Position numbers and translations under genes: made by a program
Shown: in pieces, positions 1 to 6,374 of the stretch
Layout of the letters: each line of letters starts with the position of its first letter
Numbering within the stretch: the first letter of the stretch is position 1
Assembly (NCBI GenBank): GCA_934274515.1
Contig: CAKQTC010000017.1
Span: 1 to 29,976 of the forward strand
Direction of reading: 5' to 3'
Origin: an uncultured Clostridia bacterium
Lineage (GTDB): Bacteria > Bacillota > Clostridia > Christensenellales > DTU072
Length of the DNA: 29,976 bases
Notes under the pieces: generated by a model
Database searches by the model: none
What the model was told of the DNA's origin: nothing
The model's input: the letters and a program-made list of their open reading frames with translations, nothing else

Positions 1-88
1 TGGTTTTTTGTTTGCCATTAACGGTCGAGAACCGCTGCTTGCGGTGCGCAAGTTTGCGAGCATAGCGTAAGCAAACCTGACGAGAGCA
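1..88. repeat. 88-bp structured direct repeat, copy 1
   Basis: This is the first copy of an 88-base direct repeat; the second copy, at 208-295, differs by one base (cctga versus cccga). The unit is rich in short hairpins: CGGT/ACCG, a perfect CTTGCG-GTG-CGCAAG stem, and GTTTGC/GCAAAC. It begins with the T-run that in the second copy is the tail of an intrinsic terminator, so the left window edge probably cuts another terminator. No coding frame is evident. It may be a duplicated small RNA or a dispersed intergenic element. Confidence 0.85.
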
Positions 89-187
89 GTCGCGCCTGAA
101 CGACGCTTATTCGCTTCTAGTTACGGCGTTGCCTTATAATGCGTTGCAAATAATTCGAGTTGTCCGTTATACCGCACCAAACAAATA

Positions 188-216
188 AACCAAGCCCACA
201 ACGGGTTTGGTTTTTT
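188..216. terminator. Intrinsic terminator between the two 88-bp repeats
   Basis: A ten-base stem AACCAAGCCC / GGGTTTGGTT (one G-T pair) with loop ACAAC is followed on the plus strand by TTTTTT. On the minus strand the stem is followed by TTTATTTGTTT, so it could also stop the SipW operon, which ends at 407. The T-run is also the first bases of the second 88-bp repeat. Confidence 0.7.
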
Positions 217-295
217 GTTTGCCATTAACGGTCGAGAACCGCTGCTTGCGGTGCGCAAGTTTGCGAGCATAGCGTAAGCAAACCCGACGAGAGCA
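208..295. repeat. 88-bp structured direct repeat, copy 2
   Basis: Second copy of the unit at 1-88, starting 207 bases later with one mismatch. The motif GCGTAAGCAAAC inside it recurs, as GCGTAAGCAAAAC on the minus strand, near 29930-29945 at the other end of the window. This suggests a family of related intergenic sequences in this genome. The rest of 296-406 is AT-rich and shows no gene. Confidence 0.85.
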
Positions 296-406
296 AACAA
301 CTAATTTAATTCGTTAAAAACGTTTGTTTGTTAATTTTTATAGGGATGTTTCAATTTGTTTTTTGAATACTGTTTTACCTTCGGAGCGGTTCGGGCGGTT
401 TTTTCG

Positions 407-1075
407 TTACGGGGCGTCTTCTGCGAATATTTCTCGTCCGCCGTAAAAACCAAAGGTTTTTGCGCCGTTCGTTTGCCCTTCGTAGTTATACACCGCGGAA
501 GAACCTTTCCTTATATCGGGATTTCCGTCCGACGTTAGGGTTAAATCAAAGTCGTTCGTCGTGGTGTTATCCTTTACGAAAGTCATTCTGTAAACGTCGT
601 TTAGCGTATCCCCGACGTTCATCGCGGCGAGTTCTTCTTTACTTTTGTTGACGATATAAATATAAATCGTCTGTTTGCCGCCTATTTCCTTTGCGAAAGT
701 TATTACCATCGATACGTTTTCTATGACTTCTCTCCCGTACACGTCGTTACCGTACGTTTGGTCCATACTTCCGACGTATCCGTATCCCGCTCTCCCGAAA
801 ATCGTCGCATAAACTATGGCTTTTCTCATTCCGGCAGACGCGCCCTGCGCGTTCAATCCGTACGTCTTGTCGTTTTGCGCGACGTCCGCAACGCTTTGCA
901 ATACGTCGTTAAACGACGTGGTATTATAATCGAACTCGCCTATGGACGCATTCAAGTTTTGACTGCCCGAATCGGCAGGAGACTGCGCATAACGAAACGT
1001 TGCGAAAACGCCGCCTATAATCATTACGGCGGCTATCGTCAATACGACGCATATCGCTAAAAACGCTTTGTTCAT
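407..1075 (-). CDS. SipW-dependent secreted protein (TasA/camelysin-like), second substrate
   Basis: A 222-residue protein with a SipW-type signal peptide: a short MNK start, a hydrophobic segment at about residues 5-25 and the junction GGVFATFRYAQ. That pattern is typical of the TasA/CalY class of secreted proteins, which assemble into extracellular fibres or coats. The rest is a soluble, Gly/Asn/Thr-rich, probably beta-rich domain that I do not recognise. Its ATG overlaps the TGA of the signal peptidase gene (ATGA), so the two are translationally coupled and the peptidase is its likely processor. The fibre role is inferred from the signal type and context, not from the mature sequence. Confidence 0.75.
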   Translation of the reverse strand: MNKAFLAICVVLTIAAVMIIGGVFATFRYAQSPADSGSQNLNASIGEFDYNTTSFNDVLQSVADVAQNDKTYGLNAQGASAGMRKAIVYATIFGRAGYGYVGSMDQTYGNDVYGREVIENVSMVITFAKEIGGKQTIYIYIVNKSKEELAAMNVGDTLNDVYRMTFVKDNTTTNDFDLTLTSDGNPDIRKGSSAVYNYEGQTNGAKTFGFYGGREIFAEDAP

Positions 1076-1983
1076 TTTTTTCTCCTCGCCACTCGACCGT
1101 TGCTCAATTTTTGTTCGTATCTCGTGTTTTTAACGCGTTTGTTTTCGTCAATCGACGTCGCATACGCGATTATTTCGTCAAATTCGTTTTTGTTTTTCTG
1201 CCCTTCGCTCGACGCATTCGCTCCCATTCTTACCATTCGCGAATCGATTTCCCTTTTTATCTTTTTATCGACCACCGGGTACGCTATGCACGCGAACACC
1301 ACGAGCAGTACGCATAAATACCCTGCCGGCGAATTCATAAATATTACAAAACTTCCTACATACGGAACTTTTGTCCCGGCGTATATCCCTTTCATCTGCG
1401 AATATTTCACGGGAAACTTGTCCGAATACCTGTTGGCGTCGCCTTGCAAAATAAACTCTCTCTCTGCTCGCGTTTCGTCGGGTTCGTTAATCCCCACTAT
1501 GCGGTGAATAACCATTTGCCCGTTCACTTCGTATACCACTACGTCAAAAAGTTTTAACTCGCTTTCCGACGGAAGCGGCGATACCTTTACTAAGTCGAAC
1601 ATCTGTATCTGATTATTCAATTCGTTTTCATACAAATACTTATTAAACGGGTCTTTCGTAGCCATAGACGGACTTTTAACGACCTTTACCACACTTCGCC
1701 CGACCGGTTGCTTTTCGTTTATTTTAACGCTAAGCGAAAGCGCGAATATCGTTATTGCGGTAGCCAAAAACAACGCGGAAACGCATTTTTCAAGCACGCG
1801 GCCGACCGCCGTACGATTCGTTTCCTTTCTTTTTTGTTTTCTAATGTCCGCGTCAACTACGCCGCCCCTTATCAATTTTACGTTCATCCTCACTATGTAA
1901 GTTATCAATGTGGCAAAAAAAACGGTTAATGCCACAAAGACAACCAAACACAGAACGAAGATGTATGCCTCATACCCCGTCAT
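1072..1983 (-). CDS. sipW: SipW-like (ER-type) signal peptidase I
   Basis: A 303-residue S26B-type signal peptidase. There are two N-terminal membrane segments (about residues 5-30 and 65-87), a catalytic domain and a C-terminal membrane segment (about 212-235). The nucleophile lies in VKSPSMATKDPF. MVIHRIVGI supplies the histidine that replaces the lysine of ordinary bacterial signal peptidases, and FILQGDANRYSD is the conserved acidic box. In known systems SipW-type enzymes process TasA/TapA-like proteins at a non-standard cleavage site. The flanking genes at 407 and 1996 both encode such signal peptides. The gene starts 12 bases after the upstream stop. The final roughly 65 residues are a charged, presumably cytoplasmic tail. 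Confidence 0.88.
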   Translation of the reverse strand: MTGYEAYIFVLCLVVFVALTVFFATLITYIVRMNVKLIRGGVVDADIRKQKRKETNRTAVGRVLEKCVSALFLATAITIFALSLSVKINEKQPVGRSVVKVVKSPSMATKDPFNKYLYENELNNQIQMFDLVKVSPLPSESELKLFDVVVYEVNGQMVIHRIVGINEPDETRAEREFILQGDANRYSDKFPVKYSQMKGIYAGTKVPYVGSFVIFMNSPAGYLCVLLVVFACIAYPVVDKKIKREIDSRMVRMGANASSEGQKNKNEFDEIIAYATSIDENKRVKNTRYEQKLSNGRVARRKK

Positions 1984-1995
1984 ATCTTTTCTCCG

Positions 1996-2550
1996 TTATT
2001 TCGCCTCGCTTACGGTAACGGTAATGGTCGTCGCCTCGAACACAGCGACAAACGCGTCGTATTCGGCAACGGTCGGCAAAGATATTTCGCTTACCTCGAG
2101 ATAATCCGCAAGATTAACGCTTATTTCGCCTAAAACTTTGTTGCCGCCGTTAAGCACCACTCTGCCATTCGTGTACGCCGCTTTGGTCTTGTAAATCGGC
2201 GTGCCGTTGTATTTGTTCGTCCCGTTAATTGTAATGACGAGTTTAAGTTTGATACCGTTCGTAACGACGTCGTCGTCCGCGCCCTTAGCGGGAGTAAACG
2301 TTACTTTCGTCGCGCCCGTCGCGGTATAACCGGTCTTCAACGTCCCCGTGACGTCGTCTACTCGAAGCATAAACCCCGTCGTGTCAACGCCGATGGTCCC
2401 TTTTGCCGTTTCCGTGTTCTTACCCGCGATAGCCAAGGACAGTTCCGCATTTTTCGCGTCAACGTCTTTTTGAGCATAGTTAAACGTAGCGTAAACGCCG
2501 CCGACGGTAAGGGCAAGCGCAATCATAATGATGATGCCTAGTTTTTTCAT
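1996..2550 (-). CDS. SipW-dependent secreted protein (TasA-like), first substrate
   Basis: A 184-residue protein that begins with a SipW-type signal peptide (hydrophobic residues 4-20, then GGVYATFNYAQ). The mature part of about 160 residues is Thr/Val/Ala-rich with alternating hydrophobic residues, as expected of a beta-rich surface protein. It is the first gene of the operon, followed by the signal peptidase and a second substrate. A clear ribosome site (AAAGGAG) precedes the ATG. The 54-base leader can form alternative small hairpins (CCTGC-TAAA-GCAGG, or TTAGCA/TGCTAA). The promoter contains a long G tract, so expression may switch. It is not long enough to be canonical TasA; family assignment rests on the signal peptide and neighbours. 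Confidence 0.75.
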   Translation of the reverse strand: MKKLGIIIMIALALTVGGVYATFNYAQKDVDAKNAELSLAIAGKNTETAKGTIGVDTTGFMLRVDDVTGTLKTGYTATGATKVTFTPAKGADDDVVTNGIKLKLVITINGTNKYNGTPIYKTKAAYTNGRVVLNGGNKVLGEISVNLADYLEVSEISLPTVAEYDAFVAVFEATTITVTVSEAK

Positions 2551-2603
2551 TGTTTTTCTCCTTTATATTATGTTTTCCCCTGCTTTAGCAGGAATTTGCT
2601 AAG

Positions 2604-2634
2604 AGTATATTAATGCTACCCCCCCCCCCGTCAA
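2604..2634 (-). promoter_or_regulatory. SipW operon promoter with G11 tract in the spacer
   Basis: On the minus strand TTGACG (2629-2634) is followed by a run of G and then TATACT (2604-2609). The G tract is eleven long (2619-2629); its first G is the last base of the -35 box. The spacer to TATACT is 19 bases. The overlapping hexamer TAATAT (2607-2612) would give 16. Gain or loss of G residues would move the spacing through the 17-base optimum. The layout matches promoters with phase-variable homopolymer spacers. Confidence 0.75.
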
Positions 2635-2697
2635 GAGACTTTGTCCCACTTCGTCGATATTTTTTTACCTTTATTTTTCCTTTAAGAAAAACATAAG

Positions 2698-2722
2698 AAA
2701 AAAGCCTTATTTTTCGGCTTTT
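2698..2722 (-). terminator. Terminator of the rubredoxin/Crp operon
   Basis: On the minus strand AAAAGCC, loop GAAAAATAA, GGCTTTTTT forms a hairpin with a terminal T-run, about 130 bases after the Crp/Fnr stop. Two further A/T hairpins lie just upstream (GGTTTT/AAAACC and CCTTAA/TTAAGG). It separates this operon from the SipW promoter. Confidence 0.75.
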
Positions 2723-2852
2723 CGGCAGGTTTTAATGAAAAACCTTAATTTTTTTTAAGGTTGATTTCCGTTGTTTTTACGGTAAAAAATAAACGCGCTT
2801 ATGTCGCGCGTCTAAAAAACGAAAGAGCCGTTATCCTGTCGAACGTAAATAA

Positions 2853-3527
2853 TCAGTTTTCGTTCGCGATACGGTTCAGTTTTCGTATATCGAAAAGTTT
2901 TATTTTGCCTCGTCCGTATTCGAGAATACCTTCTTCCGCGAATTTGCGAATCGTTCTTCCTGCGACTTCTCTCGCCGTACTCGTCAACTTAGCGAGTTCT
3001 TCTTGCGTTATGGCAAACTCTTTTTGTCCGCTAACGCTGTGCTTTTCAAGTAAAAACGCCGCCATTCTCTTGTCGTATCTCGTGAAAAACACGCTGTACA
3101 TCGTTTCCATACAAGCGGAAAACCTATCCGACAAAATCTCAAACACGGCACACTTGACAAACACGTTTTCTTCGATAACTTTTTTGAACACGCGCGCGTC
3201 CACGACGAACAAAACGCAGTCCGTATCCATAACAAAGTTCGACTCGAAAGTAATATGCCCCAAAACGCACGCCGCCGACAATAACCCCATATCGTTCGGA
3301 TACAAACGAAAGAGCGTTATTTCGCGCAGATTTTCGTCGTTCATCATCGCCCTTATCTCGCCTTCGAGAATAACGAACGGACCGATACAGCGACCGTCGA
3401 AACAGCCGATTACGTCGCCTTTTTTATATTCCTTAATCTCGGCATTTTGCGATATAAGCCTGTTTTGTTGCTCGGTTAAAATATCGTAGAACGGCAACGT
3501 CGTCACGATTTCGTTTATAGAACGCAT
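2853..3527 (-). CDS. Crp/Fnr-family transcriptional regulator
   Basis: A 224-residue one-component regulator. Residues 1-145 form a cyclic-nucleotide-binding-type beta barrel (EYKKGDVIGCFDG, FVILEGEIRAMM, then the DMGLLSAACVLG stretch) and a dimerisation helix. Residues about 150-220 form a winged helix-turn-helix (ITQEELAKLTSTAREVAGRTIRKF, then EEGILEYGRGKIKLFD). It lacks the N-terminal cysteine cluster of oxygen-sensing Fnr, although there are scattered cysteines near residues 42, 47 and 87. It is the last gene of an operon with rubredoxin and the flavin reductase-rubredoxin fusion, so a redox or nitrosative-stress role is likely. The ligand is unknown. RBS AAGGAGAGGG precedes the ATG. Confidence 0.88.
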   Translation of the reverse strand: MRSINEIVTTLPFYDILTEQQNRLISQNAEIKEYKKGDVIGCFDGRCIGPFVILEGEIRAMMNDENLREITLFRLYPNDMGLLSAACVLGHITFESNFVMDTDCVLFVVDARVFKKVIEENVFVKCAVFEILSDRFSACMETMYSVFFTRYDKRMAAFLLEKHSVSGQKEFAITQEELAKLTSTAREVAGRTIRKFAEEGILEYGRGKIKLFDIRKLNRIANEN

Positions 3528-3562
3528 TTCCCTCTCCTTTTTTGTAAACTACCTTTCGTCGT

Positions 3563-3724
3563 TTACTCTTCTATCGGAGAAAATTGCTCTTTTCCCACGC
3601 CGCATATCGGACAAACAAAATCGCTCGGTAAATCTTCAAAATTCTCCTTGAATTCGATGCCGTACTCGTTACAACTTTCTTCGTCGTATACCCAACCGCA
3701 CACGTCGCAAACGTATTTTTTCAT
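3563..3724 (-). CDS. Rubredoxin
   Basis: A 53-residue rubredoxin. Both iron-binding knuckles are present, YVCDVCGWVYD at residues 4-14 and FVCPICGVGKEQF at 36-48, so all four cysteine ligands (C6, C9, C38, C41) are there. The loop YGIEFKENFEDLPSDF is the usual one between knuckles. It is a one-electron carrier of the cytoplasm. It lies between the rubredoxin-flavin reductase fusion and the Crp/Fnr regulator and is probably the electron donor to a flavodiiron protein or peroxide reductase encoded elsewhere. RBS AAAAAGGAGATATAAAAA and ATG define the start. Confidence 0.95.
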   Translation of the reverse strand: MKKYVCDVCGWVYDEESCNEYGIEFKENFEDLPSDFVCPICGVGKEQFSPIEE

Positions 3725-3786
3725 TTTTTATATCTCCTTTTTGTTTAATATCGGTAAAAATCTTAGTTTTGTCGCGTTTTTTTGCG

Positions 3787-4410
3787 TTATCGCACAAGTT
3801 CAAACACCGACGCGTCGTGTTTGCATATCGGACAAACGTAATCGCGCGGCAACTTTTCTCCGTCGTAAACGTAACCGCAAATTTTGCAAACGTACGAATT
3901 TTTCTTCGTTTCGACAGGTTTCGGCTTAACGCTTTTTTGATACTCGGTATAAGTCATCGTGTCGCGCTTGGAAAGCACCGCCGCTTTCTCGACCGAACAA
4001 ACGAATAACTCGTGCGAGCCGAGATCGATTTTCTGCTCCACGGCAAGGGATAAAAACGCATTGCAAAACTCAACCGTCACCGCAAGCCCGTTTTCACTGC
4101 GTAACGGCGATACTCCGCCAAACTTGTCAACTTCTCTGCCGCTCCGAAATCCGAACCTTTTGAAAACTTCGAACGGCGTGTCTATCGACAAACAGTTTAT
4201 GTTCATTTTCGACGTACGCAAAATCGTTTCGCAAGAATAATTTTGCTTATTTACCGAAACGGCTACCCGTAACGGCTCGTTCGAGACCTGCATTACGCTG
4301 TTTACGATACAACCGTTGTCGCGTTCTCCGTCGTTGGTCGTAAGTATATATAGTCCGTACCCGATTTTGAACAACGCGGAAAGTTCGATTTTTTCTCTTT
4401 GCTCGTCCAT
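3787..4410 (-). CDS. hrb: High-molecular-weight rubredoxin (flavin reductase-rubredoxin fusion)
   Basis: A 207-residue two-domain electron carrier. Residues 1-155 are an FMN-binding flavin reductase-like domain (ALFKIGYGLYILTT at the start, NGCIVNSVMQVS, then INCLSIDTPFEVFKRFGF). Residues 172-207 are a compact rubredoxin with CKICGYVYDG and YVCPICKHD, lacking the longer loop of free rubredoxins. Proteins of this build pass electrons from NADH:rubredoxin reductase to flavodiiron oxygen or NO reductases in acetogens. No flavodiiron gene is in the window. It is the first protein of the operon with rubredoxin and a Crp/Fnr regulator, starting about 270 bases after a strong promoter. RBS AAGGAGGGTAACAGGTA. 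Confidence 0.9.
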   Translation of the reverse strand: MDEQREKIELSALFKIGYGLYILTTNDGERDNGCIVNSVMQVSNEPLRVAVSVNKQNYSCETILRTSKMNINCLSIDTPFEVFKRFGFRSGREVDKFGGVSPLRSENGLAVTVEFCNAFLSLAVEQKIDLGSHELFVCSVEKAAVLSKRDTMTYTEYQKSVKPKPVETKKNSYVCKICGYVYDGEKLPRDYVCPICKHDASVFELVR

Positions 4411-4521
4411 TACCTGTTACCCTCCTTTTTATGGTTTGTTTTCGTTTTGTAAGACGTCGCCGCTCTCCGATTAGGCAAGCGGCATACTCGTTCGTTTACC
4501 GACCCCGTCCGTATATGATTT

Positions 4522-4601
4522 TTATTTACCCCAACCGCGATAAATAAAAAACGCAAGGAAATAAAAACTTACTTCGCTTGCGCTTACATATACGTCGTCA
4601 T
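4522..4601 (-). pseudogene. Frameshifted holin-like small toxin gene in the hrb leader
   Basis: After GGAGGAACCGCCTATG the reading frame gives MTTYM and stops. With one extra base it would continue as VSASEVSFYFLAFFIYRGWGK. This aligns with the intact 33-residue peptide at 5887-5988 (LSAIEI..FVALF.SLYR). Both are preceded by the same block CGACGG(A/G)GG..ACCGCCTATGA. MTTY plus a short membrane helix resembles the putative holin-like toxins of Bacillota, some of which belong to type I toxin-antitoxin loci. The gap between ATG and the shared TAAGCGC is 12 bases here and 13 in the intact copy, which explains the frameshift. Confidence 0.55.
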
Positions 4602-4686
4602 AGGCGGTTCCTCCGTCGTGGTTTAAGTAATAATGACTTTTTTACAAATTGTTCCCTTTGCTCCTTTCTATCGTTAGGACGCCGTT

Positions 4687-4715
4687 AGTATACCATAACG
4701 GCTTGTTTTTGTCAA
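4687..4715 (-). promoter_or_regulatory. hrb operon promoter
   Basis: A perfect -35 TTGACA (4710-4715), a 17-base spacer and -10 TATACT (4687-4692), preceded by TGG as an extended -10. The start would be near 4680, leaving a leader of about 270 bases before hrb that contains the degenerate small ORF at 4522-4601. A direct repeat CCCGAAATTCG lies upstream (about 4733 and 4776) and could be a regulator site. Confidence 0.85.
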
Positions 4716-5016
4716 TTAAACTCCATATCTCGCCCGAAATTCGCCCTTTTTAGTCGTCCCTATGCCGTATTCTCACCCGAAATTCGACATCCGTGCCGTT
4801 TTTTCCCTTAACTATTCTTAAAACCGTTTCCGATCTCCTTCTTTTTTTTGTTAATCGGCAAGATTTATCGTGATCGAATAAACTATAACTTGCCGTATTT
4901 ATCATCTCAACTCAAAAAAATACCGAGTATCTCTCAAGCAACGCAACTATTTCATTCAACGTAATTAGACCTTTCCCAATCGATACTTTTAGATATTGTC
5001 CATTGACGACTTGTTG
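4716..5016. other. Intergenic region between the hrb promoter and the small-peptide operon
   Basis: No convincing standalone gene. It contains a 7-base inverted repeat CGGCAAG / CTTGCCG around 4857-4901 with a 26-base AT-rich interior, and the in-frame continuation (34 codons after a TAG) of the membrane peptide ORF that ends at 5017. No clear terminator for that operon was found. Confidence 0.5.
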
Positions 5017-5112
5017 CTATGTTATTGAAACCCATAACAATATAATAAGCAAAAATAAAAATACAAATGTGCTTATATGTTTCTTTGACGCATAATTTTT
5101 TATCGTGTTCAT
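5017..5112 (-). CDS. Small single-span membrane peptide, possibly the front of an amber-interrupted gene
   Basis: A 31-residue ORF whose ATG directly follows the TAA of the lipoprotein gene (TAAATG), with a G-rich ribosome site (AGGGGGGCACAC) inside that gene. The peptide is basic for 12 residues and then has one membrane segment, STFVFLFLLIILLWVSIT. It stops at TAG. The same frame then stays open for 34 more codons reading like ordinary protein (KVSIGKGLITLNEIVALLERY) to a TGA. It may be a true short peptide coupled to the lipoprotein, or the start of a roughly 66-residue gene broken by a nonsense mutation. I do not recognise a family. Confidence 0.5.
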   Translation of the reverse strand: MNTIKNYASKKHISTFVFLFLLIILLWVSIT

Positions 5113-5877
5113 TTAGTGTGCCCCCCTGTTAGATAGATTGAACGCATTTTTGCAAATTTGTGAAATATAACTGCAAGGTATAGATTTGTCCGAAAGTTCG
5201 GAAGAATAAGCGAATTCTTCCATAGAAACCAAATTAAGATATTTTTCACCGCGCTTAACCGCGGGAACGTAATAATGCGCACTCGGACCATTTATATCAT
5301 TTATATCTTTAATAAGCAACGCATAGCGTTTTTCGTTTTTAACGTCTGCCACTTTATAGGGCGAGGAAGAATAAGTTATTATCCCGTTTTCGTCGGATTC
5401 GTACCATTTTTGCGGTTCGCGGATGTATCCCTCATTCGCACCTGTTGTCTCGACTTTGTTTTGCCAGGTTTTACCCTCGAATTCTTGCGGTTGAATATCG
5501 GATATTCTATATCTCCAAAATTCTCGAGTGGAATAAACTTCCGTTATATCTTTCATATACATTTCTGTTTTCATCGCCCAGTTGGGTTTTATTGCTCTTA
5601 TATACAAGAAAACGCGCGGTTCGAATTCGACAAGATACATTATTACTTCGTCGTCTTTATCGTACAGCGGATATACGGCAAAATCGGTAAACTCGCCGTC
5701 GCCTATATAGTTTTCGCGTACGATTTTCGAAATTCTTTCGATGTGTTGCGAAGTAGTGTATTTTGCAGGGTCGTCGTAATTGAGAAACGCGCTCAACGCC
5801 GCCTTGCACCCTCCGAGCATTAAAATACAGATTATTACTAAGAGCGTTAAAAAAGCAACTATTTTTGTTCTTTTCAT
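5113..5877 (-). CDS. Uncharacterised lipoprotein
   Basis: A 254-residue protein with a lipoprotein signal: MKRTK, a hydrophobic core, and lipobox MLGGC with the cysteine at residue 24. The mature part is a mixed alpha/beta domain rich in Tyr, Glu and Asp that I do not recognise. It should be anchored to the outer face of the membrane. It sits in a mini-operon between two small hydrophobic peptides: the 33-residue holin-like one ends 9 bases before its ATG, and the 31-residue one starts at its stop codon. RBS AAGGAG precedes the ATG. Function unknown; the context suggests an envelope-associated role. Confidence 0.8.
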   Translation of the reverse strand: MKRTKIVAFLTLLVIICILMLGGCKAALSAFLNYDDPAKYTTSQHIERISKIVRENYIGDGEFTDFAVYPLYDKDDEVIMYLVEFEPRVFLYIRAIKPNWAMKTEMYMKDITEVYSTREFWRYRISDIQPQEFEGKTWQNKVETTGANEGYIREPQKWYESDENGIITYSSSPYKVADVKNEKRYALLIKDINDINGPSAHYYVPAVKRGEKYLNLVSMEEFAYSSELSDKSIPCSYISQICKNAFNLSNRGAH

Positions 5878-5886
5878 ATAGTCTCC

Positions 5887-5988
5887 TTACTGTTCGGTCG
5901 GTTGGTTATGGAAAATATCCCGATACAAAGATAAAAAAAGCGCGACGAAACAGATTATTTCGATTGCGCTTAAAAAAAATATTCTCAT
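5887..5988 (-). CDS. Small hydrophobic peptide, holin-like/type I toxin-like
   Basis: A 33-residue ORF starting MRIFFLSAIEIICFVALFLS and ending in a short polar tail (LYRDIFHNQPTEQ). It is a single membrane helix with a basic/polar C-terminus, the size and shape of type I toxin or putative holin-like toxin peptides. Its ribosome site GGGGGTGACC extends the Shine-Dalgarno match unusually far and is shared with the frameshifted relative at 4522-4601. It ends 9 bases before the lipoprotein start, so it may instead be a leader peptide coupled to that gene. Toxicity is inferred from shape only; no antisense RNA promoter was established. Confidence 0.6.
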   Translation of the reverse strand: MRIFFLSAIEIICFVALFLSLYRDIFHNQPTEQ

Positions 5989-6143
5989 AGGCGGTCACCC
6001 CCGTCGTAGGTTTTCGATTATACGTTATTTCTGTTTATTAGTAATCTTTATCCTCTCTTGTTGTTTCTGTAAATTCATTTGCAGTTTGTCGGGTTCTTTA
6101 TAAACTTTCAAAGTTATCGCTACTGACTACGTAGCGGTGCGTT

Positions 6144-6221
6144 TTAATTTGGTTTTGCCGACCTGTTTCCGACGGGCGGACGTGTAAATTTTTTGTTTAA
6201 CGACTTTCGTAATTGTTTCAT
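6144..6221 (-). CDS. Small basic ORF downstream of conserved leader module A
   Basis: A 25-codon ORF, MKQLRKSLNKKFTRPPVGN and a short basic tail, with ribosome site AGGAG and the spacer TTGACAAGGT before ATG. The same 20 or so bases (CAGG..AGGAGTTGACAAGGTATGAAA) precede another small basic ORF at 29160-29234. The peptides share MK(Q/N), then SL. Downstream (5989-6143) are a CGCTAC/GTAGCG hairpin and a Lys/Gln-rich open stretch, but no clear gene. It is either a real small protein or a leader peptide; I do not recognise it. Confidence 0.45.
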   Translation of the reverse strand: MKQLRKSLNKKFTRPPVGNRSAKPN

Positions 6222-6313
6222 ACCTTGTCAACTCCTGTTTCTTGCATAACCTCGAAGCGGTACGCTATGTGTTGATAGTACACGCAATCGGACAGATTAC
6301 GTATCGTCACATA
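6222..6313 (-). promoter_or_regulatory. Conserved leader RNA, module A
   Basis: The roughly 90-base leader of the small ORF at 6144-6221 matches the leader at 29235-29334 at several places: an ACTATCAAC element that sits in or near a hairpin loop (GTGT ACTATCA ACAC here), ATGCA, CAGG and the start region. TCAAC of the loop is complementary to GTTGA next to the AGGAG ribosome site, so a loop-to-RBS pairing could control translation. Confidence 0.45.
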
Positions 6314-6314
6314 T

Positions 6315-6344
6315 ATTTTAACATATTCCGTCCGACAAAATCAA
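6315..6344 (-). promoter_or_regulatory. Promoter of leader module A
   Basis: -35 TTGATT (6339-6344), 18-base spacer, -10 TAAAAT (6315-6320) with the extended TGT in front. The same CTTGATTTT ... TAAAATATA arrangement occurs in module B at 29335-29375. It probably drives the small ORFs and the lipoprotein down to 5017. Confidence 0.65.
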
Positions 6345-6374
6345 GACCTTTTTTCTTGGCTTTTTCGCCGACGG

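Noticed and set aside
4857..4901. Terminator at the CGGCAAG/CTTGCCG inverted repeat
   Set aside because: The loop is 26 bases and no T-run follows on either strand.
5017..5019. TAG recoded as an amino acid in this genome
   Set aside because: pyrK ends in TAG at its expected C-terminus, with only a few codons to the next stop, so TAG works as a stop; a single interrupted small ORF is not enough.
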